This document shows, in pieces, positions 11,101-23,768 of a stretch of DNA of 64,000 nucleotides. The notes under the pieces were generated by a model. The model was not told the DNA's origin. It worked only from the letters and a program-made list of their open reading frames with translations, and did not search any database. Source of the stretch: Sipunculus nudus. Taxonomy: Eukaryota > Annelida > Sipuncula > Golfingiida > Sipunculidae. Position 1 is the first letter of the stretch; each line of letters begins with the position of its first letter. The stretch lies in NCBI GenBank assembly GCA_026874595.1, contig CM049312.1, positions 26,655,956 through 26,719,955 of the forward strand. The letters run 5' to 3'. The position numbers were made by a program, and so were the translations under genes.

Positions 11101-14100
11101 TATATGGAAAGTATTCCGCAATGACATTGCTGTAACCTCTATGTTTTCCAGTACTACTGAGCCTGTATAGTCTTACTTAATCTACTGGTTTTCTTCATAT
11201 ATTCCTATACGACCGTAAGGTAAACACATTTCAGTTTTTAAAGCTTTCACTTATCAATTGACACTTAAAAATAAAATTCATATATCATATAAATTATGCA
11301 TAAGACCTTAATCCTATATTTAGTTTAGAAAAAAGCATGACACTTCAAGTCGCAAAGTATTTTAAAACGTCAATCCCAGTGGGGGGAATTCGTGTAAAAA
11401 TTTGAAGTATTTATAAAAATAAATCATTATTTCGTATTTCACGTGTCACTGTATCATCTTATGATATTATACATATATTGTGTAATTATATGATTATATG
11501 GTTACTGTTTAATGTAAGAATCAGTTTGTAAGCGCAGTGTTTACACAACTGTTTGAGTTTTTCAGGGACAAGCTTCACGGTTCCAGAGCTAAAATTTCGC
11601 CAGCCCATTCGGACGCTAGAACCCCGGCAGTCCTTGTTTTTGGTAGTTTTTTGGAGAATCGTCATATTACAAATAGACATAACAAAAACAGAAGACGCAA
11701 AATTAGACTGTAACATTGGTATTCCAGTTGATATCGGCTATTTATCCTGATATACAAGGATTTGATAATCATAAATGTGTTAAGCACAATTAGACAAGAG
11801 GGCACCTGTACCGAGCTCCGAGAGTGACCTTTTTGTGAACTGGCACAGTCGAGCATTAATTACAAGAGTTTGGATGGCACAAATGAAGATATACAGACAC
11901 TAAATCGTACAACTTTGTCTATTAACCGTGTGATCTCCCACTGTATGCCAATTCATTATCAGAGTATTTCTCACCTCGGCTAAGCAAGACCATAACACCA
12001 TTGTGTAGCATCAGTTAATATCGCCTAATAGATATTTGGGACGTATCACTTGTCTTAATAATGTCAAGTTCTAGCAGAAAACCGTGTGAAAAAGATGAAT
12101 GACATCTCATATATACAATGTTAGCTGTCACACACATGTGACCCCATTTTCAACATTCTTTTATCAACGGGAGGGCCATTGTTTGGAAACACCCACCAGT
12201 GATCCTTTGATAATGAATGTTTATGATTCATATTATTTTTTTTTTTATAGAAAACATGACATGGTGAACATTAATTTTAAATGTTTGTTGATTTCGACAG
12301 TGGTTAATTTTTGGTACCGTCCATCGGACTTTATTAGAAAATTAAACAATATTTCCGAAAATTGATAATTATTTTTGAAATATATCAATGAACAATATCT
12401 ACATATATAACTTATTTTATATACACACATACACATGATTAAATATATATGTACATATACATATATACCTAAGATTCAGTACACAACATATACACATTTT
12501 AATTTATTTATATTCCGTGCCGCATTTTCCCACATATTTAAAAATGCAAATAAGCTTAACCTCAAATGTTTATTTCCAGAGTAAAAACAAATTTGGTTTC
12601 CAAACGATTATAGCCTTACAGATGCCGTTTAATTAGTTTCTTTCCAATAATCTTTAAGCTTAGAATCTTTACATGGTGCCGATAATATATTTAAGATATT
12701 GGCTTCTGCTCTCCAAAGGACGCTAAAATATCGTCAACATATGGACACAGAGACATCTAACGATACCGATACCATAATTGTATCGCGATGTATCGGAGCC
12801 CCGGTGAATTGTTACAGCATTGCTTTATATACTTTACATGAACAATTAACTAATATATGTAATTTAATGCAATTATTACTTAGTCCAATCCTTTTAAACT
12901 TTATGAAACTTTATGAACGGAATCGTCCAAGCAGACGGGTCATACTTCATGAAATGGATACACCATGTGACATAAAAATGTCCAATTTCCGAGAATTAAT
13001 AAATAACATCCGCAGTCAGGGTTTTTTTGAAGAACCTGTACCTAATCTTATAGGAGGAGTATTATACTTAGAGAATGAGCGAATCATCATAAATCATAAT
13101 CGTTCCTTCACGTGGAAAATTCGCTTTACGCCTGAGGAGATATGAAATGCTGCACCTCCTGTCGCTTTTGCAATGATGATTATGATGGCAATAAATGTGC
13201 ACTTAATAACCAGTCTAGTTTCACTTAAATATGGAAATGCCACATTTTAAACTTACCCTCCTTGTTGTATGGGCCTGAAGGGCAGTAAAGCTGCAGGAGG
13301 GAGATATTAGGAGACCATAACAGAAAAAATGTAAGTTGGAGTAGACTGAAGTTTGGAATATAAGCTATATATTATTAAAAACCCTTTTAAATTCAACCTT
13401 TGTCTTAACATATCTTTAACAGAGTTGGGACAACTACATCGCCAGCATGGCTCAGGCTGTGGCTGAAGACTGTAGCTGGGACCACCATCAGCCAGCCGGC
13501 AGCAGCTACGGTCCACTGGAGCTGGGTCAGAGTTACTACGTCAGAGAGGAGGTCCCGGATGCACTTAAAAGCTTTACAAATCTGAAGCGTGGTCTGGATG
13601 TCTGGTACAACGAGACGCTTCACTATGACTACGACACGATGATGTGCAGCGAAGACGCCATATACACCTGTGGTCATTATACTCAGGTAAGGCCAAAAAC
13701 ATACAAAACTAAAATTTCAATTTTCAGCAAAGCAGGCCTCCGCCATGTGGGCTGTCCTTTTTGTGGGATGCTGCTTAAAACGTGCTTGCCTTCTCATATT
13801 CGGCTTATACTCCATGGTTCATTGGTACAGAAGTTCCCCCATCCCGTATCTACGCTCACTTCTCGGCCCACATTCCCATCTTCATTCGTTCACAAGTGAC
13901 TCTACATTTGAGAATATCTGTGGAAGTCCTTACTTGATCATGAGGGGGATCCACACCAATATCTTAGCGATTCTTTTTTTTTGTCTTTTCACAAAATGTC
14001 CTGGTGGAGGCAAATTATAGTGAAGCCTCTCCCGCACGATGATTATAGAGGTTGATGAGTTTATTTCTATTTTCATATTTGGGTTAACAAAAATTGTGGG

Positions 14101-14894
14101 TAGGCCAACGCTGTTTCCCTTAGTGCAAAAGCATAGATTTTATTTTGTTTTTCTTCTGGCATTATCAGTTTGCACTATTATCAAATATGGCTGATTTTCA
14201 ATAGCGGATATTTGGCACAAGAATAGTCCTTGATTACGGATTTTTGACTGATATTTATTTATGACCTTAGTTTGACTTTATTCACACACTCCAAAGCCAA
14301 ACCTTTATTAACGCTCAGTTGCAGGCGTCTGGGGGTGGGGAGGCATACAGTTATTGCATGGTTATTGCATACGTCTAGGTGTTCTATGTTCTTCTCCGTG
14401 CCCGTGAACAATTAATTTAGCAAAGATGGACCGGGTCTTCAGAAATGTTGCCAATTTGTGTTTTTTCGTCGTACTCTTAAGAGATTTCTTTGATGTATAG
14501 AAAATGGACTAAAACATGTTACCATTTCAAGAATTAAAACATTTTTTCCTTGTATGCTTGCAAGAAGTGTTGTGTTTTGATTGGTATCAGTGGCGTATCC
14601 AGGATTTGAAAATAGATGGGGCGCAGCCATAAAGTCGGCAAAGGGGACTGTATATATATATATATATATATATGAATAAATCTTTTTTTTAAATTATATT
14701 GATATTCCACAAAGCCCTATTAGTAGGGAAGCAAGCATATTTAAGCTTATTTGAACACACTGGGTGGCTGATCAATTGTCTCCTAATAAACATATCAAAT
14801 ATTGTTAGTTCGTGCATAATTATTATGATTATTATATGTAATTTTGTAAGGTATCTAGTTCAAGTTGTTTATTATGTTTACCGTGGGACCCTCA

Positions 14895-14981
<87 letters not shown>

Positions 14982-15878
14982 GCATCATTCGAACATCAGA
15001 AAAAGACATGCATCAATAGGTGTAGTGTTGTAACTTAATTGTAGCTTTTAAGTAGAAGATGGTCAGCACACATGTAAAAGAACTGAAATGAATTAACTAT
15101 TATATGTCACTGAATCTGTCAACGGATACTACATCTATTTTTCATGTAGAGGTTCTGATAATGAATTCCATAATATAGGTTTTCGTAGATAAATTATTTT
15201 TGCAGAAATTAAGTTCGAACTATAGCCAGTTGGAGTTAAAAAGAAATAAGGATAGTCTGACCTGAGGTAATTAAAGTACATAAATACAAGAAATATTAGA
15301 AGAGGAAAACACTCATTGACTTTTATTTGCATACCATTTTCAGGTTTATATTATTATTAAAAATGCAGCTTTCTGACATAAAGCCTGGCCATCTAGCTCC
15401 AGTGACGGTAGCTGGGTATTTAAAAGGTGATTTTAATTACCCCAGAATCAAGAAAAAGGAAGCTTTCATATAGTCCCTCGGTGTATATTCCAGGGTCAAT
15501 TTTAAAAATGAGGCATAGCAAGCGTCTAATAAAAGTACAAATAGCTTGCATAGATTGTTTAACAGTTTTTGGCCATCCACAATCATGTTACAGAACAATC
15601 ACAGGGTTTGGAGACTTCACTTCTACACACAATAAAAAAAAACAGAAAAGAGAGATAGTAAAAAACATGAGAGAAATGTGTAAGTATATAATCCCTTTAC
15701 TGTTTAGATTTATTTTAGAAATTTTCAAAGTCTGACACTCTTTACATTTACATTACCAACAATATCTTGCTAAGCTTATGTTCTTTCTTCACAAAATTTC
15801 AACAAATACAACAAAACTAGTTTCTCTTTAGGTCAATAGGAACCTTTAGAACTGATAATAAATATACATTATTATATA

Positions 15879-15918
<40 letters not shown>

Positions 15919-18900
15919 TTACATTACAGACAAGATCTTTCTTTTTTTTTTTTATTCTTTCTTTTCCATATGGGAATAACATTACCATAACCGCGCATAG
16001 AGAAACATGAAAATATTTTTTTACTTAAAACGCCATATTTTATATCTTTGTGTGTGCATACTCAATTAAAATAACATAAAATATGAGTTAACAAACATAA
16101 CACTTAATTGCCAGTAGTTGACTGGTATAAGTGTTAGCAGAATTTGAGGGGGGGGGGGGGGGGGCGCCCATTTGCGCCCCCCTATGAATACGCCTCTGGG
16201 TATTTTGAAAAAATATATCGATATATTAAATATCGCACCATATGGCTAAAGGTTTTTTTTTCTCAAATAGAATATAAACATGTATTATTTAATTATTTCC
16301 TTCAGCCTTAACAGGATAACCGTCGAAGAACACTCAAGTAAACCCGATTGTATTCCGACCTCTTGTTAAAATTAATGAATTATGGATCCTCTATCTTAGC
16401 CCTTCTTATAGTATAATATTTCTAAGAGAGCAGTCAGAGTGGATGGAAATTTATTACATACATACAAACAACATAATTCTCCATTTATTTCCAAAATCAT
16501 ATGTTAAGCGTGTATTAACTATTATATATTCATATGACAATTAAATGTAAGATACAGATAAATAGTTCCATGTGGCTAACAAAAGAAAAATGACTCTGAA
16601 TGACGTTTAATTGAGCCTTTACATTATAATATCGATGTACTGTCATTCTCCTCATAATTAAAAAAATACATAACAGGACATTTTGATGGTTATTAATTGT
16701 TTATCCCCTAACTAGAAAACGTATAAATCATAAGCCGTCATATATATCTGGTATCCTATAAATATGTGAGTTGTGCGTTGTCCAAACCAAGTGTTAGTCC
16801 GCAATTAATCTTTGACGCTACTATAGTCCCCTTGTAACCAAACTCTCTGTAGAGAGATTTTCGCAAGAACGCTGTCCTCGGAGTGTTTTCGTGTTTATTT
16901 CTAACACTTTCTCGAAACTGCTCATGGGCTACATTTTGGCATGTCACAGGCCGCATGTGGAAAGAATATGTATACTGCAAGAATTAATGAATTTGTATTT
17001 TAGATGGTGTTTGCTAGGACCTATCTTGTGGGTTGTGGACACACGATTTGCGACAAAATGAATGTGAAAGGAACGGAGATTAAGAATGCCTACTTCCTCG
17101 TGTGCAACTACTTCCCCGGGTGAGCCTATCAAGATTATATATAAATGTAGATGTTGGTTTACTTTAACATAGGTTAATGTTGCTGCATTATTATAATGTG
17201 CACCCCGAGGCTGTATACTAATGATATAATATGACCTACTCAGGCATAAATAAAATTAAATATCTGTATGTTTTGATGATTTAAGGTCCCAATCTTGACA
17301 ATCTACAATTCAACTAAAATAAACCCCAAGAGTCATTTAAAATATATTGAGTAAATTTAAAGTACTTTTTAATTCGAACTGAATTGTAATGCAAATAGTT
17401 TTATCTTTACAGGTTTCTCTCCCAAAATTAAGCTGAAAATTTATTATGTTTTTGAAAATATGCGACCTTATAACATACAAATGAAGATAAAAAAAGACAA
17501 AAAAGTAAGAATAGTAGAAATCTGCATTCCAAATCTGCATTAGATTATTCGGCCCATATTCCCAGGTTCAGTCGTATAAGCGACTCTATAATTATGAATA
17601 TTCCTTGATAGCGTTCCTGAAACCGGATGATGTGCTGAATCCACCAAAAATATAATCGATCCTTCATTTGCCCAACTCCGAAATTCCCTGAACACTTCAT
17701 GGGATTTCGTTCATGATAGAGTTTTGATGTGAACAAACACAAAAACGGCAATGAGTGCCTACCTTCCTGGCTGAGAAAATTTCATGATTTAAGTAGGTAT
17801 GCTGGGACTCGGACTAAACAAACCAACCGTTTTCGCGCCCCCCCCCCCCCCCTTATTCTAAATTCCTGTATCCGCTCCTGAGAACCTAAGGACTCTGCTT
17901 GCCAGAACAGGGGCGGCAATCGAACTAAGACCGTGCAGACAGGGGCGGACAGAGGATTCTAGAAAGGGACGGGGGGGGGGGGTATAAACAAATAAAAACA
18001 TGTTGCAAATGTAGTATATAATGGTGTAATCCAGGATAGTTTGAATAACATCATGATGCAAATGCCAGCGCTATATTTCGCAATTAAGGTGTGTTGTTCT
18101 GTTTTCCGTAACTGTGAAAGTCGCAAAACACGCCCCTTCCCCCTTCTCTACGCCACAGTAGACTCGATTACAACACACCTTATAAGTTGTTGTGTGGTAG
18201 GCCTTCTTGAAAATTAATTTAATTTTATTTTTCCTCAGACAATTACCAGACCAGCACCCGTACGAGAAGGGACCTGCCTGCAGCCAGTGTACCAGTGATG
18301 AGAGCTGGTGCAAGAACAAGCTGTGTTTCGGTAAGTACTGACGTACTCTAGTCGTTTATATGTAAAAGAAAATTCTAACTGAAGCCGCATGGGGGAGCTT
18401 GTTTCCCTATGAAAACAATACGAGACACGTGGTACCATTCAGGGGCGAATTCATGGGGGTCGGGGGGGGGGGGGGGACACTCCCCCTTTTATTCTGCTTA
18501 CACTTATGCCACTCATGTCGACTACTGGAAAGCGTTAGGTTTGTAAACTTGAGTTTCATGACCCAAAAAAGTAGCATTAGGTGATACAATTTTACAGCAG
18601 ATTAAAATTTAAATTCTTTTTGTAAGAGCACGTTGGCCTTAATTTCAAAATATTAATTTAGTGTAATTTTGATGTTTTTTTTTGTTAAGTATCATGTTAT
18701 GTTTTGCTGATCTCGAATAATGTCAAATCGTTGAACACTCCTTTAAATCTTTTTTTAGGGATATGCACAGTTCCTTTTTTTTAATTCTCTTTATTAGAAT
18801 TATCATATACTTGTGTGCTTCAATAAACTCTGTACTTTATTGGTCATCTCGCGAGAGTTAATGAAATAATTTGTTAAACAATTCTGCAAGGTATGAATCT

Positions 18901-21900
18901 ATAGCAGGAAGGCTATGTAACAGGAAGGCTTTGAACAGGAAGCGAAAGTAAATGGTGACAAACGGTCCTTGTAGTAAAAATATTCACGGCACGCTTCAGT
19001 TTGAAGTTGATTCTCAAGCGGAACGTTCCTGTTAATCCTGCGAAATGGAAGACGATAAGTGGTTCTAAAACGTTTTAGAGGTTTCCATGAATAGAGAGAT
19101 GGCCCGAGTGGCCAATCAGCAGGGTCTGACAAACTATTCTGAGGGATAGGGCCACTACATATGTGTGACTGTGTCTACTTTTTCCAAGGTAAAATATTAA
19201 CTGAGTCACCGAGGCTGTCAAATTGTTCCTCTCTTTTCCAGTTATCATCCCTTTGAGCTGCCTCAACATGAGTAACACAAAATATTCCACAAGGGAGTAC
19301 CTCATTTTTGTTGTTAAATACGTTCTAAATATATTTTGTTACAGGTGTCTCTTTTATTGTGCGCTGTTGACATTCTGGTTCGTGTTAGGCAGGCCGTAGT
19401 TTATTGTGCGCAGTGGTGCTGCGTGTGTTGGGCCGGCATAGTTCGTTGCCATGGGAGACGTACGATTCGGGCTGACCCACGTGTGGGGTCTGATGTGTGG
19501 GGGCACAGCGTTCTTATACTGGATGTATCGGGTCTTTTCCTGTAACATGTGTATTTTTCTATCGAGTTTACCATTTCTAAAATTTTGGATGAAAAAGTTA
19601 TTAATAGCTGTGTTTGGGGCCAAGGAGAGGAGAGAAAAAAAAATTACAGCGGACACGGAAGAGTGTGAGTCAGTTTGTGGACCTTTCCGATAACTGCAGA
19701 TTATAGATATTCTTTGAAATTTGTAAGGGATTTTATACAATCTTCAGTTTTGGACCAATACCAGAACTTCACTTTTGGATTACAACAGAATGATTTCGGT
19801 GGTAGTATCCAGAAAAGCCTAGGATCCGGACACACTGGTACTGTACGCTTTATTTATAATACTGTGTAATTGTTTTGATTTACTGTTATACTGTTGTTAT
19901 ACTGCGTAATTGTATTGATTGAGTGTATTGTAATGTTAGGGTTGTTTTAAGAATAAATTATAATTATTTGTTAACAATAAAGCCACTGACTTCTTTATTC
20001 ATTCCCCTAGACATTTCAAACTTCCTAGTACTACCGAATCTGAATTTTATTTATCTCCGTAACAAAATTTATGCTCGTCACGACTACGTGATCTGTGGTG
20101 AATAGGTTCCGGAACAACTTGTATGTTAAAGAGTACACATAATTATAAGGTACAGTTTTTTTTACTCTTAGCCATTTTATTATGATGTAAATTATCGATG
20201 TTAAAGTTTACATGTGTTTTTATTTGGAAATGGTTCAGGGCACCGAAGTAGACTAGCTTGGTTTTAGCTGATTAGTGTATTTGCCTGTTTAAATAAAATG
20301 AATAAATAAATATGCGCATATATTCAAATAATGTAACATAGAATAAATATTTTATTCTGGCTGGCATATCCAACTTGACGTCCATAATGGCTACTGATTA
20401 CATGTCATGTATACTAAAATTGTCATAAGCCATCGTTAACACTATTATACTGTAATATAAGGGGTCAAACTATGTCTTTAATAGAATCTTGAGTATTCTT
20501 GGAAGCTACAAATCCAAGAAGGGATCTAAGATGGCCGTCGAACAATTTGACACCAACATGGCTACAAGTCATTTTCTCTTTTATGGAAATAAATTGGGTG
20601 CCAGTCTATTAATCATTAAGTTACCAAGCATCCTCGAATATCCAACATGGCACCCAAGATAGCTGCAAGTACACTGAAGGATTAAGATAGCACTAGGCAG
20701 TAACTTCTGAAAGAGTGATATCTAGTGAATTATGCACAAAGAGGAAGCTGTTATGAGGCTACACATAATTGTTCAAAAGAGCATAATAATAATAATATAA
20801 CATTATGAGAATGAAATTTTAAACACCAGTGCCATATATCTAGTATGCATATTTTTAGTATCCAGGTTGGATCATAGTAATTTTCTTGTCCTAAAAGCCT
20901 ATCACTTTGATATTGCGAAAGCTAATATGTATCCATATTATATAAAATACATATATATATTTTAGGCAACTCGTGCCAAGGAGCCTGTGGTAAGTGTACC
21001 TCATTTGTTATTTTTATCAATAATAACGATACTTGTCTTTTTATAAATGATATATATTCAAATAATGAGTGTTGCATCTTAAATGTGAAAAGATCAATGA
21101 TTAAACATCATTTCAGCGATTATAAAAATAGAGCATAATATGGTTGCGTAAAAGAAATATATGTAAACGAAATGTATATTATACAGGTCTAAAAATTACC
21201 TCAGCTGACTTAACGAAACATCAATCTACTTAGAAAATTTCTGGTAAAATTTCTTTTTCCTTTAAATAAAATACTGTAAGAGTTATAACTGAGGGTCTGA
21301 AATCATCTGATATTTATTAACCGGCCACGCATGTTTAACCCTGCCTGACCGACGTAGGTGTTTGGATAAGTCAGAATCTGCTAAAACTCAATACTGATAA
21401 AAACCGATTTTGCTACAAACCAGCAAAGGTTAACCATTCAGTTGCAAACTCTTAACAAATTTGATTCTATAGTTGTGCCAACTAACAGTGCTAGAAATCT
21501 AGGGGTAATTTTGACAAAGGGCTGTGCCTTGACAAGCATGTAAATAATTTTAAATAAGTCTTTTTACCACCTGCGTAATGTTGCTAGGATAAAGGGTTTC
21601 CTTACTCAAGATTCACCAATAACATTAATTGATGCTTTCACGAATTGACGGTTCCACCTCTGTGCAATGTGGTCTTCCTAGCATGTTACTGCACCCCTGC
21701 AGAGAGCGCAGAATACAGCTGGTAGGCTTGTAACTAGCGCCAAGGACCACAACCACATTACATCAAGGCTTAAAGAGCTTCATTGGCTTCCTGTGTGACA
21801 GTGCATTGCTTTTAAATCTTATCAATGGTATACATAGCCATAATGGTCTATCGTCTATTTATATTAGGAACTATTTATTCCCGTGGGTAAAAATCTGATT

Positions 21901-22482
21901 TAAATCAGTGGGTTCATATCAGCTCGTCACTTAGTGTACCCACCGGTGCAATCGACAAGCTTCACGATTCGTGTGACGTCACTCTCACAGTGACTCACCG
22001 CACCACATGGGTACATGTAACTGACAAAAAAGCAGGACCCTGAATGTGTAAAGTTACCAGCCCGTGTGCGCTTCTTTATTCTTTTATTTGAGCATTATTG
22101 TGACAATAGAGTAATCGTAAAGGGTTAGTTGTGATGCTTTCATGCGTGGTCGTTTAATACAATATTTGTTGGGTATCACTTTCGTATTGACCTTCTGGCA
22201 ACTGTATCGGTCAGTAGGCTAAATCCGCGGGCCAATATTTGCCATTCCAAGGCCAATACGAAGGCAATATGGAACAGGCCGGTTATTAACAAATAAAAAC
22301 TTCCTTAGTTTCTTCTCTCTGTCAGAGGTATAGATCCAGGAATCAAGTTTGTTTTGTAGAGTGTAAATTGAAGTGCAAGAACTGCGGAGTCCTGGACAGT
22401 GACAAATGCCGTTGTGAGTGTAAGCCGGGTTGGATGGGGAGTGACTGTTCTAGTAAGTACATATTCATGTATACCCAAATAT

Positions 22483-22518
<36 letters not shown>

Positions 22519-22530
22519 ACACACACACAT

Positions 22531-22603
<73 letters not shown>

Positions 22604-23692
22604 CATGAATATATGGATTTTTTCCCGAACATTTAATGGCAGGTCTACATTAAAACAGTGTTTTCATGGTGTATTTGTTATTTTTAGCTAAAACTTGATT
22701 TCAGAATCTAAGATAGCATGCCTGGTAAAAAAAACTTCAAAATTAATCAAGTTGTTATTTAAAATTAATATTTCCTCAATTGATTATTAATTAGGTAATC
22801 ACGCTAATGTTAACATATCAAAACATGTTACCCTCTACCGTATGTCTTTCTTATATTATAAAAAAAAATCTAACATCTGAATCAAAATTAAATTTGAGCA
22901 AAATACAAATTTTGTGATTAATAAATGGTTTTGATATAATGTCATTTAGTGTAATATTAGCCGACTGCTGTTACCGGGTGTAAAAAATATATATTGGTAC
23001 ATTTTTTAGTCATATTAAAATAAAAAAAATGTAATTATATATACCATGTTATTAATAAATGTTTTTGATATAATGTCATTTAGTGTAATATTTGCCGACT
23101 GCTGTTATCGGGTGTTAAAAATATATTGTTGGGTACATTTTTTTAATCATAATTAAATACAAAAAAATTGTAATTATATACAGTAAGGCATCAGAGAGAA
23201 CAGTGTACCAGGTCGAAAATGATGTAACTGTATGTCTTCTAATATGAATTTACGTCATTTGTAACTTAGTTTTTTTTGTGGCAATATAACGAAATGGTTT
23301 ATCTTAGGAAGTTAAATTACTTAATTTTAAATCACAGAAATACATGAATACTTTCGGAGGTTGACAAGATATTGTCAAAGATACGGGAGATCTTAAGTAA
23401 TTTTTCAGTTTCTCGATCTGAAAATCGAAATGTCTTAAAATTTATCCTTTGCAGGTTGTACCACACGTGTACACTACCTTAGAACAAAGCACTTCTGAGG
23501 TGCTTTCGATATATCATATATAGATTATTCTAAGCCCCGACCAAAGAAAATCTGAAATCCCAAAGGTTTTTCAGCAGCATATAATTATTAAATTTTACAA
23601 TATTGATAACCTTATTTCCGTGAAATAGACACTGTCAACTTTACATTCGTTTTATTAGTTTATATTAACTAAATATATAGGTTTACACTTGA

Positions 23693-23768
<76 letters not shown>

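Larger units (their letters stand above)
5155..13422 (+). other. CAP gene intron 1 (8.3 kb)
   Basis: Begins gtgagt and ends ttaacag. AT-rich. It contains an ancient direct duplication (about 7990-8735) and a small transposon (9690-9886). An open frame of about 148 codons at 12699-13145 has no recognised similarity and opens on a TTG codon. Confidence 0.8.
13687..17003 (+). other. CAP gene intron 2
   Basis: Begins gtaagg and ends tttag. It contains the 1.6-kb transposon at 14588-16198 with its AT microsatellites. The remainder is unremarkable AT-rich sequence. Confidence 0.8.

Noticed and set aside
12699-13145. 148-codon plus-strand frame in CAP intron 1
   Set aside because: Opens on TTG, no recognised domain, no convincing splice borders in the gene's frame.
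22368-22691. 107-codon frame running from the EGF exon into a microsatellite
   Set aside because: The real exon ends at the donor at 22453; the rest is a translation of CA/TA repeats.
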